34,252 nucleotides of DNA from Candidatus Tanganyikabacteria bacterium (GTDB taxonomy: Bacteria; Cyanobacteriota; Sericytochromatia; S15B-MN24; VGJW01), in assembly GCA_016867235.1 (NCBI GenBank), contig VGJY01000027.1, positions 1-34,252 on the forward strand, given 5' to 3'. The position numbers and the translations under genes are program-made. The notes beneath the pieces were generated by a model. The model was not told where the DNA came from and searched no databases. It saw only the letters and a list, made by a program, of their open reading frames with translations. Positions within the stretch are counted from its first letter, which is position 1; each line of letters begins with the position of its first letter. Positions 21,115 through 29,191 of this stretch are shown here, in pieces.

Positions 21115-21139
21115 AGCGGCTTGGTGGTTTTATGTTTTT

Positions 21140-21481
21140 TTATGGGATCTGGATCTGCACTGACAAGGACCGGGTGCCGGCTGGCGTCGGGAACTCGGCG
21201 TCTACCGTTCCCGTGCCGGTCGCTACCACGCGGAAGCCTCCCGGCTTGCCGGTGGGCGCCAAGGCGCCCGAATAGCGCCAGACGACCCGCTCCGCCAGGA
21301 GGGGCCGCTCGCGGCCCTTCTCTACTACCTTCGCCATGCCCTCGCCGCCGGCGGCGGGCGCTTCGGCCGCCAGTTCGTAGCGGACTTCCCGATAGGCGCA
21401 GCCGGCAACGGCGACGGCCACCACTGCCGCCACGCCCAGGGAGATGTGGCGGCCCGGCCGCCCCGCCCACCGACGCCTCAT
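21140..21481 (-). CDS. Small predicted lipoprotein, 113 aa
   Basis: Not assigned to a family. The N-terminus MRRRWAGRPGRHISLG is basic, followed by a hydrophobic stretch and the lipobox VAGC (Cys28), so it should be a secreted lipoprotein. The mature part looks beta-rich (YREVRYELAAEAP, ERVVWRYSGALAP, GFRVVATGTGTVDAEF). The ATG overlaps the stop of the upstream gene as ATGA, so the pair is translationally coupled and probably works together. Confidence 0.7.
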   Translation of the reverse strand: MRRRWAGRPGRHISLGVAAVVAVAVAGCAYREVRYELAAEAPAAGGEGMAKVVEKGRERPLLAERVVWRYSGALAPTGKPGGFRVVATGTGTVDAEFPTPAGTRSLSVQIQIP

Positions 21482-21909
21482 TCGTCCCGGCGCCTGCGGC
21501 CGGCCGGCCGCGGCGTCAGCGCCGGCGCCGGTGCGACGGCGGGCCGATCGCCCGGCGGCGCCAGCGCGCTCTCGGCCGCCAGGTACTTGCCGGAGATCTC
21601 GGCCGCGGCCGCCAGGGTGCTCGCGATACCTACGCCCAGCCACGCGCCCGTACCCAGGGCAATGGCGAACAAGCCCTGCGCACTGGAAAACGGGGAATCC
21701 CCGGGCACGTGGCCGGCCCAGACAAGCTGGAACACGCCGATGCCCGCGACTCCTCCGAGCCCCAGCCATGCCGCGCCCGCGATCGGATTGCCCGCGTAGG
21801 CCTGGCCCAGGCCCGGAGCCGCCAGGGACAGCAACGCCCCCGTCGGCTGGGGCGCCGTCACGGTGATGGCGGCGGTGGCGACGGCTACCGCGAGCGAGTT
21901 CACAACCAT
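21478..21909 (-). CDS. Small membrane protein with GLGQ motif, 143 aa
   Basis: The protein has an N-terminal hydrophobic segment that may be a signal or membrane helix (VAVATAAITV). The stretch SLAAPGLGQAYAGNP is followed by two further membrane helices (about 45-70 and 85-105). The PGLGQxYxGN pattern is shared by small bacterial membrane proteins such as the DUF5683/TM2-like group, of unknown role. The C-terminus is Pro/Arg-rich. No SD is visible, and GTG 21903 is an alternative start. The start lies 8 bases from the divergent LCP gene start, and the stop is coupled to the lipoprotein gene. Confidence 0.65.
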   Translation of the reverse strand: MVVNSLAVAVATAAITVTAPQPTGALLSLAAPGLGQAYAGNPIAGAAWLGLGGVAGIGVFQLVWAGHVPGDSPFSSAQGLFAIALGTGAWLGVGIASTLAAAAEISGKYLAAESALAPPGDRPAVAPAPALTPRPAGRRRRDE

Positions 21910-21917
21910 ACCGTAGC

Positions 21918-23288
21918 ATGGGAGCCGTGCGGAGCAGAACGCCACCCGGCCGCGGCCCGAGCGCCCCCAGGCGCCTCGGTTTGCCGCTGCTGGGCCTGGT
22001 GGCCGCGTGCCTCGTCGGCTTCCTGTCGGGGGCCGCGGCCGGTCTCCTGGCGCCTGCCGGCCTGCTCGGCGAGGAGGAGGCCGCGGAGCAGGTCGCGACG
22101 GGTTCGGTGCGCGTCGGAGGCCTGGGCGGCTTCGCGCTTTCCAACCTGGCTGGCCAGCTGGTGTCACGCCAGACGATCCTGCTGATGGGACGGGACGTCC
22201 CATACGTCAACGGCCGCCCCGCCGTGGATGCGCCGGCGCGATCGGACACGATGATGCTCGTGAGCGTGGATCCCGATCGCCGGAAGCTGGGCATCCTGTC
22301 CATCCCGCGAGACACGCGCGCCGACATCCCCGGCCACGGCGCCGAGAAGATCAACGCCGCCCTGGCCCTGGGCGGGCCACCCTTGGCGATGCAGACGGTA
22401 TCCGACCTCCTGGGCACCCCGATCGATCACTACGCCTTGGTGAGGCTGGACGGCCTCGCGCGAATGGTGGACCTGATCGGCGGCGTCGACATGGAGGTGC
22501 CGGCCAACATGCGCTACACCGATCGCACGGCCGGCCTGAAGATCCGCCTGAAGAAGGGCTACCAGCACCTGGACGGCCAGAAGGCGCACGAGTTCGTCCG
22601 CTTTCGCCACGACAGCCAGGGCGACATCGGCCGGATAGCCCGGCAGCAGGCCTTCGTGCAGGCCGTGGTGCGCAAGGTGCTGTCGCCGCAGGGAGTGCTC
22701 GCGATCCCGCAGCTCGCGCAGGCGCTCCAGGAAAACATCGAGACCGACATCGACCCGTCGCAACTGGTGGCCATGGCCGCATGGGCCCGCGGGCTCGGCT
22801 CCGCCAACATCCGGATGGCGATGCTCCCGGGGGAATTCTCCGCGGGCATGCGCGCGAGCTACTGGATCGTGGACCCCGATCGCGCCAGGCGCATGGCGGC
22901 GCGCTTCTTGCGGGAGGAGAATCCCTCCCCGCCCCCCGATACCCCCGAGAACCGCATCAACGTGCACGTGGCCATCCTCAACGGCACCCCCCGGTCGCGC
23001 CTGGCCAGCGAGGCGGCGCGCCTCCTGCGGTCGGAGGGCTGGACCGTGTGGTCGATCGGCGACGCCGACCACCGGGAGTACCGCAGCACGCGCATCATCG
23101 CGGACCTTGGCGACGATTCGGTGGCCGCCGCCCTGTCCCGCAGCCTGAACCTCACCGTCAACCTCGAGCCGCTGTCGGCCGACATGAAGGTTCCGGCGGC
23201 CTCGCGGGACGATATCGACTACATCGTCATCCTCGGGCAGGATTTCATCCACGCCCTGCGCGTGCCCCTGGGCCAGGGAGGTAACTGA
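21918..23288 (+). CDS. LytR-CpsA-Psr (LCP) family cell-wall polymer transferase with LytR_C domain
   Basis: The 456-residue protein has a short cytoplasmic N-terminus, a membrane helix at about 20-45, an extracytoplasmic LCP domain (about 85-260) and a LytR_C-type domain (about 350-452). The active-site residues expected for pyrophosphate binding are present: Asp110 and Asp118 (RSDTMMLVSVD), Arg131 and Asp132 (IPRDT), Lys144-Asn146 (EKINAA), and Arg228, Arg230 and Arg239 (RFRHDSQGDIGR). It should therefore be an active transferase of lipid-linked glycopolymers, in contrast to the degenerate paralogue at 272. No SD precedes ATG 21918; GTG 21927 is a possible start. The stop is one base before the agmatinase-family ATG. 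Confidence 0.92.
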   Translation: MGAVRSRTPPGRGPSAPRRLGLPLLGLVAACLVGFLSGAAAGLLAPAGLLGEEEAAEQVATGSVRVGGLGGFALSNLAGQLVSRQTILLMGRDVPYVNGRPAVDAPARSDTMMLVSVDPDRRKLGILSIPRDTRADIPGHGAEKINAALALGGPPLAMQTVSDLLGTPIDHYALVRLDGLARMVDLIGGVDMEVPANMRYTDRTAGLKIRLKKGYQHLDGQKAHEFVRFRHDSQGDIGRIARQQAFVQAVVRKVLSPQGVLAIPQLAQALQENIETDIDPSQLVAMAAWARGLGSANIRMAMLPGEFSAGMRASYWIVDPDRARRMAARFLREENPSPPPDTPENRINVHVAILNGTPRSRLASEAARLLRSEGWTVWSIGDADHREYRSTRIIADLGDDSVAAALSRSLNLTVNLEPLSADMKVPAASRDDIDYIVILGQDFIHALRVPLGQGGN

Positions 23289-23289
23289 G

Positions 23290-24147
23290 ATGGACTTCGG
23301 CGGGCTCGAACCCGAATTCGCGGATCTGGCCACCGCCAGGGCCGTGGTCGTGCCGATGCCCTACGAGGGGACCACGTCCTATCGCCCGGGCACCAAGGAC
23401 GGGCCCCTGGCGATCCTCCTGGCCTCGCGGCAGGTCGAACTGTACGACGACGAACTGGATGCCGAACCGTACAAGGCGGGCATCGCGACCCTGCCCGAGA
23501 TCGCCCCGTCGCGACGCGATTACCAGGCCCCCATCGAGCAGACCTACGAGGCCGTCAAGGAAGTCCTCGACCGGCGCCAGTTCCCGATCGTGCTCGGGGG
23601 CGAGCACAGCATCAGCGCCGGCTCCATCCGCGCGGCGCACGAAGCCCATCCCGACCTCAGCATCCTGCAGATCGACGCCCATGCGGACCTGCGGGACGCC
23701 TACGAGGACACGCCGCAGAGCCACGCGAGCGTGATGCGCCGCATCTGCGAGATGCGCATTCCCCTGACCCAGGTCGGCATCCGGAACATCTCGGCCGAGG
23801 AGATGCAATTCTGGAAGCGCGAGCGCCCGACGACGATCTTCTGGGCGCGCGACCTGGCAAGGCGCTTCGATCCGGCGGAGATCGTGGCGACGCTGTCGCC
23901 CCGAGTGTTCCTGACCATCGACGTCGACGGCCTGGATCCCTCGATCATGCCGGCGACCGGCACGCCGGAGCCCGGCGGCTTGGGCTGGTACCAGGTGCTG
24001 GACCTGCTGCGGGAGCTCTTCAGGACGCGCGAGGTGGTCGCCGCCGACATCCTGGAACTGGCGCCCCTGCCGGGAAACGTGGCTCCCGACTTCCTGTGCG
24101 CGAAGCTGGTCTACAAGCTCGTGGGTTACAAGTTCTGCCTGGCCTGA
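23290..24147 (+). CDS. Agmatinase / ureohydrolase family (SpeB-like)
   Basis: Ureohydrolases use two manganese ions to split urea from agmatine, arginine or related guanidino compounds. The 285-residue product has all metal ligands: His106 (GGEHS), Asp129, His131 and Asp133 (IDAHADLR), and Asp211 and Asp213 (IDVDGLDPS). SHASVM and GTPEPGG complete the active site. Size and motifs fit agmatinase (SpeB) better than arginase, which would place it in putrescine synthesis, but the substrate cannot be proven from motifs. GGGAGG lies upstream, and the gene starts one base after the LCP stop, so the two are co-translated. Confidence 0.9.
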   Translation: MDFGGLEPEFADLATARAVVVPMPYEGTTSYRPGTKDGPLAILLASRQVELYDDELDAEPYKAGIATLPEIAPSRRDYQAPIEQTYEAVKEVLDRRQFPIVLGGEHSISAGSIRAAHEAHPDLSILQIDAHADLRDAYEDTPQSHASVMRRICEMRIPLTQVGIRNISAEEMQFWKRERPTTIFWARDLARRFDPAEIVATLSPRVFLTIDVDGLDPSIMPATGTPEPGGLGWYQVLDLLRELFRTREVVAADILELAPLPGNVAPDFLCAKLVYKLVGYKFCLA

Positions 24148-24160
24148 TTAGCGCCAGGCC

Positions 24161-24478
24161 TTACTCCTCATCCTCCCGCTCGGGTTCCGCAGACACCATC
24201 TCCACCCCCATCACGCGATCGCGCAGGCCCTTGCCGGGCGTGAACGCCGGGACGCGGCGGGGGGCGATGCGGATGGTCTCCCCGGTCCGCGGGTTGCGGC
24301 CCACGCGGCCGGCGCGCTCCCGGGCTTCGAAAGTCCCGAACCCGGCGATGGTGATCTTCTCGTCCTCGCCAAGGGCTTCGGAAATGGTGTCGAACACGGC
24401 GGTCATGACCGTGTTGGCCACCCGGCGCTGCACGCCGGCCCTGTCGGCGATGCGGGCAGCCAGTTCTTCTCGATTCAC
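24161..24478 (-). CDS. HU-family DNA-binding protein
   Basis: HU bends and compacts DNA as a dimer. The 105-residue protein has the family pattern: helical N-terminus (MNREELAARIADRAGVQRR), then GEDEKITIAGFGTFEARERAGRVGRNP split as ITIAGFGTF and GRNPRTGE, then the strand IRIAPRRVPAFTPGKGL. It is about 15 residues longer than a minimal HU because of an acidic tail (AEPEREDEE). The start is GTG 24478 with AGGAGG six bases upstream. It is convergent with the agmatinase gene (13-base gap) and divergent from remA. Confidence 0.95.
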   Translation of the reverse strand: MNREELAARIADRAGVQRRVANTVMTAVFDTISEALGEDEKITIAGFGTFEARERAGRVGRNPRTGETIRIAPRRVPAFTPGKGLRDRVMGVEMVSAEPEREDEE

Positions 24479-24576
24479 CCCTTACCTCCTTGGACTGACG
24501 ATCCGGCATGTAACATCCCGAAACACGTCATGAATAGCGCCGGCCTAGGGATTCGGTTGTATCATGGGCCACCCTT

Positions 24577-24840
24577 ATGGAACCGCGGCTAATCAACATC
24601 GGCTTCGGCAACTTCGTGTCGGCCAACCGCGTCGTGGCCATCGTCAGTCCGGAATCCGCGCCCATCAAGCGCTTCATCCAGGAGGCCCGCGAGAGCCGCA
24701 CGCTGGTGGACGCCACCTACGGCCGCCGCACCCGGGCCGTCATCATCACGGACACGCCCAGCATCATCCTGTCGGCCATCCAGCCCGAGACGGTGGCGCA
24801 CAGGTTCGAGGAAGCCAGTGGAAATCAAGACGGCGACTAG
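24577..24840 (+). CDS. remA: RemA-like DUF370 regulator
   Basis: The 87-residue protein begins [19 protein letters not shown], and [18 protein letters not shown] follows; both are hallmarks of the DUF370/RemA family. In Bacillus, RemA is a DNA-binding regulator of matrix genes, and remA next to gmk is a conserved arrangement in many bacteria. TATCAT (24560-24565) would give a five-base leader, and no SD is visible. The 3' end overlaps gmk by 23 bases. Confidence 0.92.
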   Translation: MEPRLINIGFGNFVSANRVVAIVSPESAPIKRFIQEARESRTLVDATYGRRTRAVIITDTPSIILSAIQPETVAHRFEEASGNQDGD

Positions 24841-25471
24841 TCAGACCGGCACCGGGCCGTTGTCGCGCGCCACGCGCTCCCCGCAGAAGGGGATGCTCAT
24901 CGTGGTCTCGGGCCCGTCGGGCGTGGGCAAGGGCACGCTCGTCCAGGAACTGCTGCGGCGGCGCCCGGAGCTCGTCATGTCGATCAGCGTCACCACGCGG
25001 CCGCCGCGGGCCGGCGAGGAGGACGGCGTCCACTACTTCTTCCGGACCGAAGACGAGTTCATGCTGCTGGTCCAGAACGACGACCTGCTCGAATACGCGC
25101 AATTCGTGACGGGCCTGTACTACGGGACGCCGCGCGCCTTCGTGGAAGAGGCGATCGCCCAGGGGCAGGACGTCCTGCTGGAGATCGACGTCAAGGGGGC
25201 GATCCAGGTGAAGGAGCGATGGCCGCACGGCGTCTACATCTTCCTCCTGCCTCCCACGATGGAGGAGCTGGAGGCCCGCCTCGAGAAGCGCCAGACCGAG
25301 GCCGCCGAGGCGATCCGCCAGCGCCTCACGGTGGCCGTGGACGAGCTCAACTTCCTGCCCCTCTACGATTACCAGGTGGTCAACGACGACATCACCGCGG
25401 CTGCAGGCAAGCTGGAAGCAATCATCCTGGCCGAACGCTGCCGCGTGAAGCGGCGGCTCCCCCAGAGATAA
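24818..25471 (+). CDS. gmk: Guanylate kinase
   Basis: Gmk phosphorylates GMP to GDP with ATP. The 217-residue protein has the P-loop GPSGVGKGT (32-40), the GMP-binding region [19 protein letters not shown] and the lid [15 protein letters not shown]. The start is GTG 24818, with GAGGA at a suitable distance inside remA. ATG 24893 ([10 protein letters not shown]) is an alternative that would remove 25 unconserved residues. It sits in the remA-gmk-rpoZ-coaBC-priA run. Confidence 0.95.
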   Translation: MEIKTATSQTGTGPLSRATRSPQKGMLIVVSGPSGVGKGTLVQELLRRRPELVMSISVTTRPPRAGEEDGVHYFFRTEDEFMLLVQNDDLLEYAQFVTGLYYGTPRAFVEEAIAQGQDVLLEIDVKGAIQVKERWPHGVYIFLLPPTMEELEARLEKRQTEAAEAIRQRLTVAVDELNFLPLYDYQVVNDDITAAAGKLEAIILAERCRVKRRLPQR

Positions 25472-25479
25472 CCGAATCT

Positions 25480-25494
25480 TGGTATAATGGCCGA
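25480..25494 (+). promoter_or_regulatory. Extended -10 promoter for leaderless rpoZ
   Basis: A perfect -10 TATAAT (25483-25488), preceded by TGG (extended -10), lies six bases before ATG 25495. This places the first transcribed base on the start codon. No -35 or SD is evident. Confidence 0.6.
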
Positions 25495-25701
25495 ATGGAA
25501 ACGCGCGAAGTCACGATCGATCACAGCGACCTGCTGATCCAGCACCCCAACAAGTACGAACTCGTCTTGAAGGTGGCGCGCCGCGCCAAGCAGATCAAGG
25601 ACGACAATGCCCGCATGCCCGGCAACGAGACGATGAAGCCCATCCCGGCCGCCATCACCGAGATGCTCACCGAGCAGCACGAAGCCATCCACGAGATGTA
25701 A
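25495..25701 (+). CDS. rpoZ: RNA polymerase omega subunit
   Basis: Omega binds the beta-prime subunit and aids polymerase assembly. The 68-residue product has the family core: DLLIQHPNKYELVLKVARRA, then KQIKDDNA and the C-terminal PIPAAITEML. Its place between gmk and coaBC is the conserved gene order, which supports the call for such a short protein. A TATAAT box lies directly upstream and there is no SD. Confidence 0.88.
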   Translation: METREVTIDHSDLLIQHPNKYELVLKVARRAKQIKDDNARMPGNETMKPIPAAITEMLTEQHEAIHEM

Positions 25702-25734
25702 GAATCCTCCCGGCGGAATCGTTAGGGGATCGCC

Positions 25735-26907
25735 ATGGCTACGATTCTGCTCGGAGTGACCGGAGGCATCGCCGCCTACAAGGCGGCCGATCTGGCTTCC
25801 AAGCTCACGGGGCGCGGCCACGCGGTCCATACCGTCATGACCGCTAATGCGACGCGGTTCGTCACGCCGCTGACCTTCGAGACGGTCACCCGCCTGCCCG
25901 TCAGGACCGACGACTTCGCGGCGGGCGACCACATCGCGCACATCGACCTGGCCCGCAAGCCGGACCTGGCGCTGGTGGCGCCGGCGACCGCCAACTTCCT
26001 AGCCAAGCTCGCGCACGGCCTGGCCGACGATCTGCTGTCCACCACGCTCCTGGCCACCACCGCGCCGATCATGGTCGCCCCGGCGATGAACGTCGAGATG
26101 TGGCGCAATCCCGCCACCGCGAGCAACGTCGCGACCTTGCGCGGGCGCGGCGTCAGCGTGCTGGAGCCCGGCGTGGGCGACATGGCCTGCGGCGAGCACG
26201 GCGAGGGCCGCCTCCCGGAGGTTCCCGACCTGCTGGCGGCCGTCGAGGGGTTCCTCGCCGCCCGGCGGCAACTTGCCGGCAAGACCGTGCTGGTCACGGC
26301 CGGCGGCACGCGCGAGCCAATTGATCCGGTGCGCTTCATCGGCAACCGGTCGAGCGGCAAGATGGGGCTGGCCCTTGCGGCGGAAGCCGCGCGGCGCGGC
26401 GCCCGCGTGGTCCTGGTCGCCGCGGCGGGAGTGCCGACCGCGGCGGCCGGCGCGGCCGAGGTGGTGCGGGCGGATACTGCCGCGCAGATGGCCGACGCCG
26501 TGCTGGCGCGCCTGGCGCAAGCCGACGTCTTGATCATGGCCGCCGCGGTGGCAGACTGGCGGCCGGCGGCGGCTGCTCCCCACAAGCTCAAGAAGCAGCA
26601 GGGAGCCCCCACGATCGCCCTCGAGCCCACCGTGGACATCCTGGCGGAGGCGGGAAGGATGCGTCGCGACGGCCAACTGATCGTGGGTTTCGCCGCGGAG
26701 ACCGAAGACCTGGAGGCAAATGCCCGGGCCAAGCTCGCGGCAAAGGGCGCCGACCTGGTGGTCGCCAACGACGCCGCGGCGGCCATGGAGGCCGACGACA
26801 ACGCGGTGGTGGTCGTCGGCCGGGAGGGTGTCGTCGCGGACCTGCCGAGGCAACCCAAGGCGGCGCTCGCGGCGGCGCTGTGGGATCGGTTCGCCCGGTT
26901 CCTGTAG
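25735..26907 (+). CDS. coaBC: Bifunctional phosphopantothenoylcysteine decarboxylase / synthase
   Basis: CoaBC joins cysteine to 4'-phosphopantothenate (CoaB) and decarboxylates the product (CoaC) in coenzyme A synthesis. In the 390-residue protein, the FMN-dependent CoaC half shows TGGIAAYKA, catalytic His69 (HIDL), PAMN (116-119) and Cys152 in GDMACGEHGEGR. The CoaB half starts near 185 with VTAGGTREPIDP, then FIGNRSSGKMG, AAAVADWRP and KLKK, which are the dimerisation and nucleotide-binding motifs. The length is usual. It begins 33 bases after rpoZ and ends 17 bases before priA, so it is part of the same operon. Confidence 0.96.
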   Translation: MATILLGVTGGIAAYKAADLASKLTGRGHAVHTVMTANATRFVTPLTFETVTRLPVRTDDFAAGDHIAHIDLARKPDLALVAPATANFLAKLAHGLADDLLSTTLLATTAPIMVAPAMNVEMWRNPATASNVATLRGRGVSVLEPGVGDMACGEHGEGRLPEVPDLLAAVEGFLAARRQLAGKTVLVTAGGTREPIDPVRFIGNRSSGKMGLALAAEAARRGARVVLVAAAGVPTAAAGAAEVVRADTAAQMADAVLARLAQADVLIMAAAVADWRPAAAAPHKLKKQQGAPTIALEPTVDILAEAGRMRRDGQLIVGFAAETEDLEANARAKLAAKGADLVVANDAAAAMEADDNAVVVVGREGVVADLPRQPKAALAAALWDRFARFL

Positions 26908-26924
26908 GGCACGCGGACGCGAGC

Positions 26925-29099
26925 ATGAAGTTCGCCGAAGTGCTGGTGGACGTGCCGGCGGCCAGCCAGGCCTACACCTACAGCGTGCCATGGGATCTCG
27001 AGCCCTTGGTGGAGGCGGGCGTCGCGGTGCGCGTGCCCTTCGGCAGCCGCCAGGACGTGGGCGGTTTCGTGGTGCGCTACCCGGCCGAGGCTCCGCCCGC
27101 CCAGGCGAAGGCCATCCGCCGCGTCAGCTCGGGGAGCCTCCTGCCCGGTCCCATGCGGGCTTTGCTCGACTGGGTGGCCGACCACTACCTCGCCTCCCGC
27201 TACCAGGTCTACGCGGCCGCCCTGCCCAAGGGTCTGCTCAAGGGCGAGGCCCACGATCGGCTGCAGCTCCATGCGGCGCTGGTCCCGGGAGCCGCTCCGG
27301 AAAGTCCGCCGACCGCCCGCCAGGCAGCCATTCTCGCGCACCTGGAGCGCCTGGGCGGCATCGCGGCCGTGGCCGATCTGGTCCGCGACCTGCGGGTCGC
27401 GCGGACCACCCTGGACGCGCTGGCGCGCCGCGGCCTCCTCCGGCTCGAGATGCGGGCCGTGCGCCGGTCGGCGCCGCGCACGGACGCCCTCGAGCACCCC
27501 CCCGACCTCACGGCCGATCAGGCGGCCGCGGTGGCGGCCATCCGCGGCGGGAAGGCCGGCGAGATCTTCCTTCTTCACGGCGTGACAGGCTCCGGCAAGA
27601 CCGAGGTGTACCTGCGGGCCATCTCCGACACCCTCGCCCGCGGCCAGAAGGCCATCGTGCTGGTGCCCGAGATCGCGCTGACCCCGCAGACCATCTCGCG
27701 CTTCGCGGCGCGCTTCGGCGACCGCATCGCGGTGCTCCACAGCGGCCTGTCGGACGGCGAGCGCTTCGATGAATGGAGCCGGGCGCGGGCCGGAACGGCG
27801 CAGGTCGTGGTGGGCGCCCGTTCGGCGGTCTTCGCGCCGCTCGAGCCCCTGGGACTGATCGTCGTGGACGAAGAGCACGACGGCGCCTACAAGCAGGACC
27901 AGGCGCCCCGCTACCACGCGCGGGCCGTGGCGTTGCGGCGGGCGCAGCTTGAAGGCGCGCGCGTCGTGCTGGGCAGCGCGACGCCCTCGGTCGAGGCCTG
28001 GCATGCGGCGCAGAAGGGCGCATTCCGGCTGCTGGAGCTGCCAAACCGGGTCGCCGGCCTCGATCTGCCCCCGGTTCAGCTGGTGGACATGCGGCAAGAA
28101 GCGCTCTCGGGCCCCCGCAGCCTGTTTGGCCGCGCCCTGACGCGGGCGCTGCGCGAGGTCCTGGAGGCGGGGGACCAGGCCATCATCCTGCTCAACCGGC
28201 GCGGCCACTCGCCTTTCGTGCTCTGCCAGGTCTGCGGGGGCACGGCCGAGTGCCCGCACTGCTCGGTCTCGCTGACGTATCACCGCAGCGGCGCGCAGGC
28301 CCTGCGCTGCCACTACTGCGGCTTCGCCCGCGCCGACGTCACCCGCTGCGATACCTGCGGGGCCCGGGCCTCACGCTACCTGGGCGCGGGCACGCAGAAG
28401 GTGGTCGAAGCCCTCCAGGCCCTGTTGCCGGCCGCCCGCATCCTGCGCCTGGACCGCGACAGCACCTCGCGCAAGGATGCCCACTTCGAGATTCTGGAGG
28501 CCTTCGCGGCCGGTGAGGCCGACATCCTGGTAGGCACGCAGATGGTCGCCAAGGGCCTGGATTTCCCGCGGGTGTCGCTGGTGGGCGTCCTGGGCGCCGA
28601 CGCCGCGCTGCGGCTACCCGACTTCCGCAGCGCCGAGCGCACGTTCCAGCTCGTGACGCAGGTCGCCGGCCGCGCCGGCCGCGCGCGTCCCGGGCGCGTC
28701 GTCGTGCAGGCCTATGCATCCGACCATCCGGCACTGGTCGCCGCCGCCGCCCACGACTACGGGCGTTTCGTGGCCGCCGAACTCGCCGATCGCGAGGGGA
28801 CCCTATATCCACCTTTCGGGCGGCTGCTGGTCCTCACGATCAGCGCGAAGTCCGCGGAGCGGGCAGAAGAAGCCGCCGGCGACCTGCGCCACGCGATCGC
28901 GCACCTCCCTGCCGAAATCCTCGGCCCTGCTCCGGCGCCGATCGCCTTGCTGCACGGCCTTCACCGCGTGCTGGTGGTGGTCAAGACCCGTCGGTTGCCC
29001 GAAGTGCTCGTTGGTCTCCGGTCCGAGGTAGCTCGCGTTGCTGCCAGGCGCAGGCACGTCCGTATCTCCGTCGATGTCGACGCGATGTCGATGTTGTAG
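26925..29099 (+). CDS. priA: Primosomal protein N' (replication restart helicase PriA)
   Basis: PriA recognises stalled forks, unwinds the lagging arm and reloads the replisome. The 724-residue protein has an N-terminal DNA-binding domain (FAEVLVDVPAASQAYTYSVP), Walker A GVTGSGKTEVY (about 219), the DEEH box (VVDEEHDGAYKQD, about 315), and a zinc-binding region with eight Cys in CxxC pairs (about 434-478). Helicase motifs follow (GTQMVAKGLDFPRV, QVAGRAGRA). ATG 26925 aligns with the usual start; an in-frame GTG at 26880 would overlap coaBC. It is the last gene of the run. Confidence 0.96.
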   Translation: MKFAEVLVDVPAASQAYTYSVPWDLEPLVEAGVAVRVPFGSRQDVGGFVVRYPAEAPPAQAKAIRRVSSGSLLPGPMRALLDWVADHYLASRYQVYAAALPKGLLKGEAHDRLQLHAALVPGAAPESPPTARQAAILAHLERLGGIAAVADLVRDLRVARTTLDALARRGLLRLEMRAVRRSAPRTDALEHPPDLTADQAAAVAAIRGGKAGEIFLLHGVTGSGKTEVYLRAISDTLARGQKAIVLVPEIALTPQTISRFAARFGDRIAVLHSGLSDGERFDEWSRARAGTAQVVVGARSAVFAPLEPLGLIVVDEEHDGAYKQDQAPRYHARAVALRRAQLEGARVVLGSATPSVEAWHAAQKGAFRLLELPNRVAGLDLPPVQLVDMRQEALSGPRSLFGRALTRALREVLEAGDQAIILLNRRGHSPFVLCQVCGGTAECPHCSVSLTYHRSGAQALRCHYCGFARADVTRCDTCGARASRYLGAGTQKVVEALQALLPAARILRLDRDSTSRKDAHFEILEAFAAGEADILVGTQMVAKGLDFPRVSLVGVLGADAALRLPDFRSAERTFQLVTQVAGRAGRARPGRVVVQAYASDHPALVAAAAHDYGRFVAAELADREGTLYPPFGRLLVLTISAKSAERAEEAAGDLRHAIAHLPAEILGPAPAPIALLHGLHRVLVVVKTRRLPEVLVGLRSEVARVAARRRHVRISVDVDAMSML

Positions 29100-29115
29100 G
29101 GGCTCTAGCCAGATC

Positions 29116-29158
29116 AAAAAAATTCAAGAGGGGCCGCTCCAAGGGTTGGGCGGCCCCT
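29116..29158 (-). terminator. Rho-independent terminator of the hsp20 genes
   Basis: On the minus strand a perfect 9-bp stem (29158-29150 with 29137-29129) is followed, after CTTGAA, by a T-run complementary to the A-run 29116-29122. It is about 35 bases beyond the stop of the downstream hsp20 gene. It may also form a hairpin at the end of priA, but without a T-run in that direction. Confidence 0.8.
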
Positions 29159-29191
29159 GCCTGTCCCGCGGTTGTCGTTCGTCGGTAAACC

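Noticed and set aside
25480-25494. Terminator of gmk before rpoZ
   Set aside because: No stable hairpin with a T-run is present; the AT-rich part is better explained as a -10 box.
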